Below are positions 48,389-57,600 of a stretch of DNA of 64,000 nt, piece after piece (position 1 is the stretch's first letter; each line of letters opens with the position of its first letter). The DNA lies in the IMG/VR virus record IMGVR_UViG_3300020442_002364, positions 19,428 to 83,427 of that record. One strand, given 5' to 3'. The translations under genes and the position numbers were made by a program. The notes below the pieces were generated by a model, which had not been told where the DNA came from, made no database searches, and saw nothing but the letters and a program-made list of their open reading frames with translations. Source of the stretch: a virus.

Positions 48389-48775
48389 CTAAACCATGTA
48401 AAGGTAACCACCTGACCAGTCTGCACGCTTAAGGCACTCATCGCAACTGTCGCTGTCAAGGAGGTTGTAGCGCACATGCTTGGCGGGAGACTTCCAACCT
48501 GCGGGTTTGTATACGTCACCAGTCTTCTTGTCAACGAAAGCATGAACACTACGCTGGTTGTTGACCATAACGATCTTGTAGTATTTGCGCCCCTCTTCGA
48601 TCTCGAAGGAGTAGTCGCACTTACCATCCAGCAATTCGTTGATGCAGTTCTGGTGATAACCAGTGCTGTCACCATCTTTCATGATGGAGCGGTTGTGACT
48701 GTGGATGCTGTAGCTCTTGAAGTCCTCTAGCAGTGCGGTAACAAGGAGGTTGGTGCGTTGGAGGACGGGAGTCAT
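48389..48775 (-). CDS. Conserved phage protein, unknown (128 aa)
   Basis: The segment YYKIVMVNNQRSVHAFVDKK, then TGDVYKPAGWKSPAKHVRYN and LLD, is a pattern I know from many marine phage genomes (K..I.......VHAFVDK.TG.V.KPA.WK.PA...RY.L). It has no established function. The TATACT box upstream sits in a palindrome (GATATACTTAGTATATC). Confidence 0.78.
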   Translation of the reverse strand: MTPVLQRTNLLVTALLEDFKSYSIHSHNRSIMKDGDSTGYHQNCINELLDGKCDYSFEIEEGRKYYKIVMVNNQRSVHAFVDKKTGDVYKPAGWKSPAKHVRYNLLDSDSCDECLKRADWSGGYLYMV

Positions 48776-48794
48776 GGTGTTTCTGTGTTTGATA

Positions 48795-48835
48795 TACTAA
48801 GTATATCAACTCCTAGGGGCGCAGCAACCACCCCT
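48795..48835. promoter_or_regulatory. Palindromic -10 region and CCCCT/AGGGG stem
   Basis: The minus-strand TATACT box (48800-48805), 24 nt before the ATG at 48775, lies in a near-palindrome. Just upstream, AGGGG (48815-48819) pairs with CCCCT (48831-48835), followed by a hairpin-family copy. This repeats the arrangement hairpin, GC stem, -10 box, gene. Confidence 0.5.
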
Positions 48836-48856
48836 GTGACACTAGTCAAACTGTCC
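48833..48856 (+). repeat. CCTGTGACA hairpin element copy
   Basis: CCTGTGACACTAGTCAAACT followed by GTCC lies immediately downstream of the stop of the 90-aa gene. Confidence 0.55.
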
Positions 48857-48858
48857 TG

Positions 48859-49131
48859 TCACTCATCAAAGTCCCAGTCTTCCGTGTCATCATCACTGTT
48901 GTACCACATGTTATATGATTCGGCGTCCTCATCGTCAAACTTGTCATGTGTCCATTGCAATATACTGAGTCCTGCTAATGAACTTACGTGAAGTGTGCTG
49001 TCACCATCATTGACACAATGAGCACGACGAACCCACATCGTAAGAGGATGATCTGGTTCGTGACATTCGAGAATATCCAGTAACTCCTGAAACTGTTCTC
49101 TGTTTAAATGCTTATGTTCTATTTGCTCCAT
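48859..49131 (-). CDS. Unknown acidic protein (90 aa)
   Basis: The frame runs MEQIEHKHLNREQFQELLDI, then LTMWVRRAHCVNDGDSTLHV and a very acidic tail (DDDTEDWDFDE). It overlaps the end of the 227-aa gene by 13 nt. The function is unknown. Confidence 0.65.
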   Translation of the reverse strand: MEQIEHKHLNREQFQELLDILECHEPDHPLTMWVRRAHCVNDGDSTLHVSSLAGLSILQWTHDKFDDEDAESYNMWYNSDDDTEDWDFDE

Positions 49132-49802
49132 TGGGTTCGCTCAATGATTTCAATCTTATTTGCAGCAACTTGGTCACAGTATTCCAGAACAGCTTTGTTC
49201 AAGTTCATACGTTCGCGTGAATACTCAACTAAAAATCCTGGTTTTCTGAATTTTAGGTCAACTTCCTTGTTTGCTGCGCGGTGTGGTGATGCCTGTGCGA
49301 AGTCTGTACCGTCATATGTACAGTCTTGCGTAGGTATGATGATTGAGTTGTTACTCATAGGAGTAAACGACATGGTATCATCCACTTTTATAACACGTCT
49401 TTCCCTACAAGACAAGTTATTTGCGTCAGGATCAACACCAATACAGATAGCATCCGCATCGTTAGTCAATGCTGTGAATCTTGTTAGTCCAGATATACGC
49501 AAACTAAGATATGTCCCAGGTCTATAGCGTAATGCTTGAGCATAACCAGCAGTCTCACTCAACCATACACCCTCGGGAAATAAGAGACAACGACTATGTG
49601 CATAGAATCTACGTAGATAATCGATTGCACTAACCTGTAACTTGTCATGATGAATCTGCTTCACCATGTCAATGTTATCTTGTTTCACATAGATCTTCTC
49701 TTCTTCTGGATCATCTCCGAAGAATTTAAAACCTGCTTGACAACCACCATAATAAAGAACTGTGATGCCGTCAAGGCAATCACGAGTCGTCACTTTATTC
49801 AT
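49119..49802 (-). CDS. Unknown protein, paralogue of the next gene (227 aa)
   Basis: The frame includes GFKFFGDDPEEEKIYVKQDN, RISGLTRFTALTNDADAICI and PGFLVEYSRERMNLNKAVLE. Matching segments occur in the 243-aa protein upstream (KLFGNDPDPLKEVVLENH; FPGLARLTSMEEKGNCVC; NVLIEFTDAEPNVSEFL), so the two are diverged tandem paralogues. They overlap by 8 nt. The position directly after the adhesin and 149-aa genes suggests a fibre-assembly or virion role, but no family is recognised. Confidence 0.72.
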   Translation of the reverse strand: MNKVTTRDCLDGITVLYYGGCQAGFKFFGDDPEEEKIYVKQDNIDMVKQIHHDKLQVSAIDYLRRFYAHSRCLLFPEGVWLSETAGYAQALRYRPGTYLSLRISGLTRFTALTNDADAICIGVDPDANNLSCRERRVIKVDDTMSFTPMSNNSIIIPTQDCTYDGTDFAQASPHRAANKEVDLKFRKPGFLVEYSRERMNLNKAVLEYCDQVAANKIEIIERTQWSK

Positions 49803-50526
49803 AAACTCTATCTACGATTTCGATAAGACCTCTTTCAACTTGATCCAACCAACTGTTTAAGAACTCTGAAACATTAGGTTCTGCATCTGTGAACTCAATG
49901 AGGACATTAGGTTCATCAGAAGTAATCTTAATTGTGTCTAGTTCAGATACGGTGAATGGAAAATGCTGATACATCTTGGTATTATGATACCATGCATCCT
50001 TCAAAGGCACAAGTATCGTTCCTACTTTGCTAGGAGTATATGTCAGAGAACCATTAACTATGAGTATATTTCTATGAAGTGCGGATCTATTCTCAAAACC
50101 AGTGCAAACACAATTACCCTTTTCTTCCATGGATGTTAATCTTGCCAACCCAGGGAATCTAAAGTGTGTAAATGCGCCGTCGTGATAGATAAAAGATTTG
50201 TTAGCAGGTTTGAGTGAGTCACTTTTCCACTTAGACCCAAACATAACTGTACGATGATGCACCTGCAGCGTGTCACCAAGACCAAAGATTACATCCTGAT
50301 GTGTGTCTACAGGACCACCTGGGTGATCAGTAATCCATTGGCGCACAATCTCACTGTGGTTCTCTAAAACAACCTCTTTGAGAGGATCTGGATCATTACC
50401 AAATAGTTTTTTACCGAGAAGTGCGTCAGTGCAACTAAAAATATTCAACCCGACAGACTCAATAACCCTACCGAAGGAATATTCAGCGATTCTGCTGTCT
50501 TGGAGTTGTGTAAGATCTAGTGTCAT
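49795..50526 (-). CDS. Unknown protein, paralogue of the previous gene (243 aa)
   Basis: The frame runs MTLDLTQLQDSRIAEYSFGR, then NIFSCTDALLGKKLFGNDPD and LIEIVDRVYE. It is mostly beta with some helices, soluble and without a signal peptide. It shares its layout with the 227-aa protein downstream. The ATGA overlap with the 149-aa gene upstream shows the three are one operon. Confidence 0.72.
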   Translation of the reverse strand: MTLDLTQLQDSRIAEYSFGRVIESVGLNIFSCTDALLGKKLFGNDPDPLKEVVLENHSEIVRQWITDHPGGPVDTHQDVIFGLGDTLQVHHRTVMFGSKWKSDSLKPANKSFIYHDGAFTHFRFPGLARLTSMEEKGNCVCTGFENRSALHRNILIVNGSLTYTPSKVGTILVPLKDAWYHNTKMYQHFPFTVSELDTIKITSDEPNVLIEFTDAEPNVSEFLNSWLDQVERGLIEIVDRVYE

Positions 50527-50972
50527 TCTGCTGCCTTCGATGCTTCTTCAAATGCATTGTCAAAGTCTTCTGGACCATGTACGTTAGCAACCTGAACTGT
50601 AGAGAGAACTGGATCGAGAATTGTAGAGTTCTTCTTGTACATAGCTTCTCTATGCCTATTCATAGTAGCAGGTTCAACAGTCTGAGGTGTGTTGAGAATA
50701 GCAGTTAAGGCAAGAACCAGAGGTTTCTTATCCTGTTCTTCTTTCTTTAACTTCTCTACCTCCCAGAATACCATCTGTGCAACCTGAAACAGGACTGGTT
50801 CTTCTGCCTCTGATTTCATGTTGTTTACATTAAAGACTACAACATAGTCATCTTCAAGCTTCAGTTCAGGAGAGTTGAAGTGAACTTCAAAACTACCGTC
50901 CTCTGAGTTGTAGTTCTTACATGTAAATGTTGGTGCCAAACTAGCATCAACAACGAATTGTGGATCAAACAT
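50523..50972 (-). CDS. Unknown protein (149 aa)
   Basis: The first half is beta-like (MFDPQFVVDASLAPTFTCKN; SFEVHFNSPELKLEDDYVVV). The second half is helical and charged (MVFWEVEKLKKEEQDKKPLV; EDFDNAFEEASKAAE). It lies between the adhesin-like gene and the tandem paralogues. A fibre chaperone or accessory role is plausible but unproven. Confidence 0.7.
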   Translation of the reverse strand: MFDPQFVVDASLAPTFTCKNYNSEDGSFEVHFNSPELKLEDDYVVVFNVNNMKSEAEEPVLFQVAQMVFWEVEKLKKEEQDKKPLVLALTAILNTPQTVEPATMNRHREAMYKKNSTILDPVLSTVQVANVHGPEDFDNAFEEASKAAE

Positions 50973-50981
50973 TTTTTACTC

Positions 50982-51860
50982 CTAGTTAATGCTACGACCT
51001 CTGCGGTCGCCTGTTGTTACCCAACTATAGACATATGACGCTCCATCTATATATGCCCCACGGGTGCCACCGCTATATGATGAGTTTTGACCATTTTGAC
51101 CGATGCCGCCACCACTGCCGCCACCGTTGGATCCGCAACCTGAGGAACCTCCTCCTCCGCCACCACCGTCGGCGTTGCCATTACCACCACCGCCAGATCC
51201 AGAACCACCAGGCAGACCAGCGCCACCGCCTCCACCACCACCATTTACTCCATATGAGTATTGGTATGATCCTTGGCATTGACTACCTTTCATGCATCCA
51301 TACTGATAGTTAGCTGTGGCGTTGCAGGTTCCGTTGTTACCTCCACCGCCTCCACCACCGCCGCCAGCGAGGAGACCATTATTTCTAATTGCTACACTTG
51401 TTCTAGTATAAAGACCAGTGGATCCACCGCCACCATTACTGCCGCCACGATTACCACCGTTGCCACCACGTCCTTGAATACGTTGTCCACTATTAATTTT
51501 GAGATAAACTCTACCATTAATATTACCAAGATTCATTGCAGTGTTACCACCTTGATAGCGGTTAGTTTCTACAACACCCTTGATAGTTTGAGAACCATTC
51601 CATCCCTGCCCAGACAACCAACTACTTAGGTTGAATGTAGAGTTTGTATTGCCATTGAGAGTGACTTTAAATCTAAAAACATCAGAGTTGTGAATAGTTC
51701 TCCACGATCCACCTTGCTTAATATAAACTTGTTTAGAGGTCCTCCATTGACCTCCACTCTTTACATAAACTTGATCTAGATTTCTCCAGTTGCCACCAAT
51801 CTTGAGCTCTAAGTGTTCGTCAAGAACTCTTGCTTCTTCGTCGTTATACGGTAACGCCAT
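50982..51860 (-). CDS. Glycine-rich gp38-like distal adhesin (292 aa)
   Basis: The front has three short repeats ending WR (KIGGNWRN; VKSGGQWRTS; IKQGGSWRTI). Residues about 105-250 contain long glycine runs split by short loops (INSGQRIQGRGGNGGNRGGS; NGLLAGGGGGGGGGNNGTC; GVNGGGGGGGAGLPGG). This is the polyglycine-helix sandwich pattern of T2/S16-type gp38 adhesins at the fibre tip, whose variable loops bind the receptor. It follows the 1554-aa fibre gene by 16 nt, as gp38 follows gp37. The assignment rests on pattern; the host receptor is unknown. Confidence 0.72.
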   Translation of the reverse strand: MALPYNDEEARVLDEHLELKIGGNWRNLDQVYVKSGGQWRTSKQVYIKQGGSWRTIHNSDVFRFKVTLNGNTNSTFNLSSWLSGQGWNGSQTIKGVVETNRYQGGNTAMNLGNINGRVYLKINSGQRIQGRGGNGGNRGGSNGGGGSTGLYTRTSVAIRNNGLLAGGGGGGGGGNNGTCNATANYQYGCMKGSQCQGSYQYSYGVNGGGGGGGAGLPGGSGSGGGGNGNADGGGGGGGSSGCGSNGGGSGGGIGQNGQNSSYSGGTRGAYIDGASYVYSWVTTGDRRGRSIN

Positions 51861-51876
51861 GTTATCTAATCACCTA

Positions 51877-54800
51877 TTAATACTTATACCAGATGTCGCC
51901 ATCGCTTCCGCCAGATGGATTACCTGTGGAAACTGTTCTCTTTCCATATGCGTTAGAGTTAGAGTTAACAGAGAAACTGACTGCTCCAGTAGAAGCATTG
52001 ACAGAAGCTCCATTCCATCCAGTTCCAACTGCAAGAGATTGAACACCAGTGTTGTTGATGGTAACTGTACCATTTCCATTGGTGATGCTGATACCAGTAG
52101 AGGAACCGAGAGTTGCTTTACTGAATCCACTAGATCCACCGATGAGCAGTTGACCATTAGAAAGAGAAGATGCATCAATTCCAGTACCACCGTAGTTTCT
52201 GGCGATAATGGATGCCTGCCATACACCTGTAGTAAGTGTACCAACAGTAGTAACGTTGCTGAAACTAGTAAGTGCCGACTCAAGTGTCGCTTGTGTTGTT
52301 GCATCGAGAGCATCAATGTTCTGCAGAGTTGCAGTACCAGATGAATCACTAACAACTTGAGATGTACCAACAGTAAGTTGTCCACCAGATACAGTCAAGT
52401 CACCTGCCATCGAAACGTTTCCGTTAGATGCAGTTACGTTAAACTTGTTAGTGTTGACGTTAAGATTTCCAGTCAAACTTAAAACACCACTAACAGCAGT
52501 AGTAGCATTTCTGAGTGTCAGTGTGCCAGTGGTAGCACCAACAGTCATCGCAGTTGCAGCACCAGCAAGATTTACTGTAGTTGCAGTAGCGTTGATCAGG
52601 TTGAATGTGGTTGCTGATGTAGTCAGGTCACCACCATTGACAGCGAGATCTGCACTACAAGTTACATTACTAGACAGAGTTGATGTACTTGTTACTGCAA
52701 GTGTGCCACCCAAAGTTGTAGCACCACTGTTAACGTTCAGTGTGCCAGTGCTCTGAACATCGAGACCTAAACCATTCTTAAGTTGCAGATCTCCAGTTGC
52801 ATCAGTAGGACCAGAACCACCAGAAACCGCCATGTTTCCAGTGTCAGATAGACCCCACTTGACCCACTCAGCACCAGTCCAATACCAACCAAGATATTGA
52901 CCACGAGTGATATTTTCAAGTAACTTCCAGTCTCCTGTGTTTGCCTGAGTAGTTGAGGATGGAGTTGATCCAACAATGTCAATGTTCTTCTGAGATTCAG
53001 ATGCACCACCAATCGTGATGTCATTAGCAGTCAGAGTGTCATCAACCGTAGCTTCCTTCTTGACAAGTAACTTTCCTCTGATTTCACTCTCAAGAGTTTC
53101 AGATTCAACAGTAAACTTATCACGAATGATGATCTCATCAAACGTAGGACGTAAGTTAGCAGTCTCACCAACAATAGAAAGTGTTGGAGTATCCAGATCT
53201 GCTTCTTCACCAGTAACAGAACTAATCTTAGTGTTACCAATAAACAGGTCACCATTAGAGTTCAGACCAGAATAGAATGCGATACCACCTTCTTCTTTCT
53301 GTGACTGTGCCAGCAGAACTTCTTCATCAGTAAGAACTCTGTTTTGTACAGATGGAAGACCAGTAGAGTAGTTACCAGGACCGAAACCAACATATTCAAA
53401 TGTATGGTTACCAGATCTAAGAATAGATGGTCTACGAAGTTCAGTCTCAGTACCACCAGAGTTATTGACAAGAACCATTCTCTTGTCTCTGTCTACCTCA
53501 TTAGCATTGCCATCGCGAGCTTCAAGTGTAATGTAGTTCGCAGTTGCAGGATCGGTAGTAGTATAGTTGGTGTAATTGTTTCTCTGCTCAACGACATATT
53601 GACTCATCACCTCTTTGGTGATAGACAATTCTTTTGCTTCGTTGTTTGAACCATCGGTAGTGGTAACAAGACCAACAGTAACGTTACTTGCTACGGATGT
53701 TGCTGCACCTGGGTCCTCAACTGGGTTATCTTTGTCCAGTGATGGATACAAGTCATTAATGTTTTGAGAGAAACCAAAGGAGTTGACGTTAGAGTCAGTA
53801 GGAGAAATACTACCATTGACAATCGTCATGTAGTAGATACCATTCTGAATACCTTTGATTAGCTTCTGTGCTTTCTCAATATCATAGATGTAATAGGTGT
53901 TACCATAAGACTGACCAGTTGGTACGTTTCTTGTCTGAATGATGTAACCATTGATAGGATCTCTTTGCAGAGTATTTGCTGCACTATCAACAACATAACG
54001 TACACGATAAGTTCTATCTCTAGAAGATCTGTTATCAGGTACACGACGTAAGAAACCTGCACCAGTGAACAGAGAGTTGATATAGAATGTATCAGTTGCT
54101 AAGTGCTCATGGATACCAGCATGTCCAGTATTAGCAGATGTAGAAGAACTACCAGATGTGGCAGCAGTTACTCTAACATACCAGTTGTTAAGTGAAGAAT
54201 CATATTGGATTGGGTGATCTGGATCCCCAGGAATAAACTGTTGTTCAGTGACAGCAGTATAATCAGTATCAACTGGAGTGGTAGTACCCTTTGGAGTAAT
54301 TAAAGCAGCATAAGTCGTAGGTGTAGATGCATTATCAGTATTAATCAAAGAAACATACAAGATATCTTGCTTTCTAGCACCAATGTTGAAACCTTGTAAT
54401 TTATAAGGTGGTTTGGTTGCCTGTGATGTATATCCATAGAGATACAATCTTGTATCAACTGGACCGATATATGCCCATGTAATACTACCGTCAGATGCAG
54501 TGCCAGTAGTATGTGTAGGAGGTGTAGATCCTGCTTGTACTGCTTGAGAAGATGCTGCTAACTGTGCAGAATAGTATGCATTTCCATTGTAAGTACAAGA
54601 GTGTTCACCACCAGGGGCATTGAAACTTGCTGATGCTGACCACGCTTTATTGCCTGCAGATGCCTGATATTGTACTTTTTGTACGTCCAGAGCAACATAT
54701 CCAACAGGGATTTCATTGATAGTACCCTTATATCCAGAAATACCAGTTCCAGTTGTGCCACGATAACCTCTATTGAAGGTCATCACACCGCTAGTTGGGT

Positions 54801-56541
54801 TAACAGATGCTACTTTATATGCTTCCTGATCATCAATTTGTACAAAACGAACGTAATCACCTACAACAATACCATGATTAGCGTTAGCTGGAGTAGGAGT
54901 ACAAGTAATATTGTTTTGAGTTAGTGCAAACGTATATCCATTGACCTGAGCATAAGATCTACCTAACTTCTTAGGTGGGATAACGTGTGTAATTGTACCT
55001 GCCTTATCCTGAGTAAATGGCAGTGCTTTGTATCCTTTTGCTCTAAGTGCAACCGATCCAAAGTTGGAGTTAGAGTTAGTAATTGACTGGTCACCACCGC
55101 TCAATGCGACAAAGTGATCAGCGAAACCAACGGCGAAAACCGAAACTGCCTGAATAACAGAATCGTTAGAGCATTTAATATGGAAGTTTCTGTATGTTGA
55201 TTTGTAGATAGCATCACCATCGGTGTGACCACCAGCAACATAGTTAGCACCATCCCATTTAATAAAGGCATTGTCGTCTTTCTGCAACGACACACCCGTA
55301 AACTGGGCAACAACCATCGACTTAAATCCAGTCGCCTTGTTACCATCGGCGTGCATACCACAAATACCCCACGTAGAACGTAGAGAGATGTTAAAGATGT
55401 ATGGAGATGCAGAGTCTACGTTATCAATTTCAACTTTAACAGTTGAACTTAAGGAACCTGGGTTACCAGATGGAGCTCCACTACCAGCGTTCTTAATTAC
55501 ATATCTAAAGGTTGTAGTGGTTGGAATCTCACTGATGAAGAAAGAACCATTAAATCTATCTGCATCAGTTCCATCTACACCTTCAATCAATACAGGAGTT
55601 CCTACCGAGAACCCGTGTGCTGTTGCTGTGGTAACTTCTGCGGTTGTCGTAAATACGTTAGATGAAACGTAATCAGTAACAAGAGAACTAATGGAGATAG
55701 GACCTGAAGTATTTGGACCAACAATTCTATTTTCTTCAACTCTCGCTTGAAGTTCATCGGCACTCAATACACTTGTAGTATCAGGAATATCTGCAAATGC
55801 CTTTGCAACTTTTTGATAGTAAAGGTCAAGGTCAGTTACAGTGAGGGCATTGCCATCTGTACCGTTGATGGAAGAAGCAATGTTTTTACCATCAGCATAC
55901 TCAAAACAAGTAAGTTTATGGTGAGAGTATGATGGTGGAGTAGATGCAGTTGGTTGTTGTGGGTCAGTGTAGACACCAGTCTTAGGACCATCAAAGAAAG
56001 AGAACTGCCAGAAGTAGCAACCACCCGTTACACGCCAGATAGCAGATCTATCGATAGCACCTGCAGTAGGATCAGGAACATATAGAGGTCTAATCTTAGT
56101 TTTTCTCAGGTCCATACCGACCAAAGAAGTACCTCTAGGTACGATTACACCACCCTCAACAGAGTTGAATCTATAAAGAACGTTGTTAGAGTTAGGTGTT
56201 CCATCTGCATTTTGCAGATCAAAGTTCGTCGAAGAGGACAGAACTGCAATGTCAGATGGGATAAATGCTTGATTTGATGTATTTCTACCTGGGCGGTTGT
56301 CGATTACATACTCACCAGGATATAATACAATAGTAAATGACTCGAAGGCGTCATTATATTGTCCAGTTCTGTAGGAGAATCTGGCAGCCTCAAGTAACGC
56401 TCTCTGAATCGACTTGAATGGTCGGTTAGGAGAGTTACCTCTGTTTTCAAACGAATCCGATGCGTCGAAATCGTCTGGGTTGACGTATAAACAGCGACCT
56501 GTCTTCGATGTGAAGACGTTCTTTAGTCTTGTAAGTGCCAT
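51877..56541 (-). CDS. Large fibre-like virion protein with beta-helix N-terminus (1554 aa)
   Basis: The N-terminal MALTRLKNVFTSKTGRCLYV, then FKSIQRALLEAARFSYRTGQ and TIVLYPGEYVIDNRPG, is a pectate-lyase-like beta-helix module. The GMDLRKTKIRPLYVPDPTAG and CYFWQFSFFDGP segments follow the pattern of cyanophage structural proteins I know. A PTHTTG...SITWAYIG module (residues about 655-680) recurs in the giant gp7 homologue. Residues about 1240-1530 form a shaft of repeated LTVSGG/TVNLAG-type strands, and the C-terminus is GGSDGDIWYKY. It probably forms a fibre carrying the adhesin encoded next. Confidence 0.82.
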   Translation of the reverse strand: MALTRLKNVFTSKTGRCLYVNPDDFDASDSFENRGNSPNRPFKSIQRALLEAARFSYRTGQYNDAFESFTIVLYPGEYVIDNRPGRNTSNQAFIPSDIAVLSSSTNFDLQNADGTPNSNNVLYRFNSVEGGVIVPRGTSLVGMDLRKTKIRPLYVPDPTAGAIDRSAIWRVTGGCYFWQFSFFDGPKTGVYTDPQQPTASTPPSYSHHKLTCFEYADGKNIASSINGTDGNALTVTDLDLYYQKVAKAFADIPDTTSVLSADELQARVEENRIVGPNTSGPISISSLVTDYVSSNVFTTTAEVTTATAHGFSVGTPVLIEGVDGTDADRFNGSFFISEIPTTTTFRYVIKNAGSGAPSGNPGSLSSTVKVEIDNVDSASPYIFNISLRSTWGICGMHADGNKATGFKSMVVAQFTGVSLQKDDNAFIKWDGANYVAGGHTDGDAIYKSTYRNFHIKCSNDSVIQAVSVFAVGFADHFVALSGGDQSITNSNSNFGSVALRAKGYKALPFTQDKAGTITHVIPPKKLGRSYAQVNGYTFALTQNNITCTPTPANANHGIVVGDYVRFVQIDDQEAYKVASVNPTSGVMTFNRGYRGTTGTGISGYKGTINEIPVGYVALDVQKVQYQASAGNKAWSASASFNAPGGEHSCTYNGNAYYSAQLAASSQAVQAGSTPPTHTTGTASDGSITWAYIGPVDTRLYLYGYTSQATKPPYKLQGFNIGARKQDILYVSLINTDNASTPTTYAALITPKGTTTPVDTDYTAVTEQQFIPGDPDHPIQYDSSLNNWYVRVTAATSGSSSTSANTGHAGIHEHLATDTFYINSLFTGAGFLRRVPDNRSSRDRTYRVRYVVDSAANTLQRDPINGYIIQTRNVPTGQSYGNTYYIYDIEKAQKLIKGIQNGIYYMTIVNGSISPTDSNVNSFGFSQNINDLYPSLDKDNPVEDPGAATSVASNVTVGLVTTTDGSNNEAKELSITKEVMSQYVVEQRNNYTNYTTTDPATANYITLEARDGNANEVDRDKRMVLVNNSGGTETELRRPSILRSGNHTFEYVGFGPGNYSTGLPSVQNRVLTDEEVLLAQSQKEEGGIAFYSGLNSNGDLFIGNTKISSVTGEEADLDTPTLSIVGETANLRPTFDEIIIRDKFTVESETLESEIRGKLLVKKEATVDDTLTANDITIGGASESQKNIDIVGSTPSSTTQANTGDWKLLENITRGQYLGWYWTGAEWVKWGLSDTGNMAVSGGSGPTDATGDLQLKNGLGLDVQSTGTLNVNSGATTLGGTLAVTSTSTLSSNVTCSADLAVNGGDLTTSATTFNLINATATTVNLAGAATAMTVGATTGTLTLRNATTAVSGVLSLTGNLNVNTNKFNVTASNGNVSMAGDLTVSGGQLTVGTSQVVSDSSGTATLQNIDALDATTQATLESALTSFSNVTTVGTLTTGVWQASIIARNYGGTGIDASSLSNGQLLIGGSSGFSKATLGSSTGISITNGNGTVTINNTGVQSLAVGTGWNGASVNASTGAVSFSVNSNSNAYGKRTVSTGNPSGGSDGDIWYKY

Positions 56542-56557
56542 TTAGATTCTCTAGTTA

Positions 56558-57595
56558 TTAGTATGCGGATACGGTTACTGCTTCCTCAAAACCGACAAGA
56601 CTGAACTGTACTTGTGCGGCACATGCTACGTAGATGGATTGATATTGCCCGAGGACAATACCAGGGATCTCAAGAGTGCCATTATCAGAAACGCTCACTT
56701 CCTTAACGATATAATTTTCTTGGTTGACGGCAGCGACACTAGCAATTTGTACCTCAGATCCGTCATTACCAACAAATTCAGCAACAGGAGTAGTTGATGC
56801 ACCAGTTACCGCGTTGATAGCAGTAATGGTTGTGGTAAATGGACGAGACTTAAGGTTATTGTAAGCGTCAGTTACATATGCAGCGCCAGCGGTCGATGTC
56901 TTCTTCTCACCAGTTCCACCAGTATTACCAAGAGTAAACAGATACTTATACTTGAGATTATTCTCATGCTCAGCATTGTTTACATAGCAAATACCATCGT
57001 AACCATCATAATATCTTAGTAAACCATCATTACCTCTAGCAACAGAAGAACCTGCATAGGAAGGTCCCATAGAAATAGTACCTCCACCAGCACCAGTAAT
57101 GGTGAAGTCAGCAGGAGATCCGCTGTTTGCAGTGACTCCAGCAGGATGACTCATGTCATACAACCAAAGTTTTGTATTGGCAGAATCCCAGTAATGAACC
57201 TTTGCCGTGTGGTTGTTAGTTCCATCCAGAGGATTGGTTACGTTAGGATTCGTCCAAGTTACAACCTCAGTTTGGTTAAATGCTGTGCTGTTCCACGTAC
57301 CAATAACATAATGAGAACTTACTCTAGCTTGTCCACCCTGTCCAAAGTTATAACCTTCTTTCTGCGCTGCGGTCCCTGCCATTGTGATTTGGTCAGTAGA
57401 CTCAACAATAGCAACATCAACAGTGGCAGCACCACCAGAAGTGTTAGAAATTCTTAACGTACCACTAGTTAATGTTTGCCCAGGGCAAGTGTAAATGTTA
57501 AACCCAGTAGAGGTTAACTGCGTCCCTGCCGCTTGCATTAAGTTCGTATGCTTTGTTAGTCCAGGGGTATACTGGGCTAGTAAACCGTTTGCCAT
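56558..57595 (-). CDS. Virion structural protein (345 aa)
   Basis: The beta-rich frame includes MANGLLAQYTPGLTKHTNLM, GTLRISNTSGGAATVDVAIV and the ending QVQFSLVGFEEAVTVSAY. The C-terminal part (EIPGIVLGQYQSIYVACAAQ) looks like a jelly-roll or decoration-type domain. It is closely packed between two fibre genes (gaps of 5 and 16 nt). No T4 homologue is recognised, and the structural role is inferred from the operon. Confidence 0.75.
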   Translation of the reverse strand: MANGLLAQYTPGLTKHTNLMQAAGTQLTSTGFNIYTCPGQTLTSGTLRISNTSGGAATVDVAIVESTDQITMAGTAAQKEGYNFGQGGQARVSSHYVIGTWNSTAFNQTEVVTWTNPNVTNPLDGTNNHTAKVHYWDSANTKLWLYDMSHPAGVTANSGSPADFTITGAGGGTISMGPSYAGSSVARGNDGLLRYYDGYDGICYVNNAEHENNLKYKYLFTLGNTGGTGEKKTSTAGAAYVTDAYNNLKSRPFTTTITAINAVTGASTTPVAEFVGNDGSEVQIASVAAVNQENYIVKEVSVSDNGTLEIPGIVLGQYQSIYVACAAQVQFSLVGFEEAVTVSAY

Positions 57596-57600
57596 GATTT

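Noticed and set aside
38474-48856. CRISPR array
   Set aside because: The recurring CCTGTGCCA hairpins are irregularly spaced, lie at gene ends in both orientations and vary in sequence, unlike direct repeats with uniform spacers.
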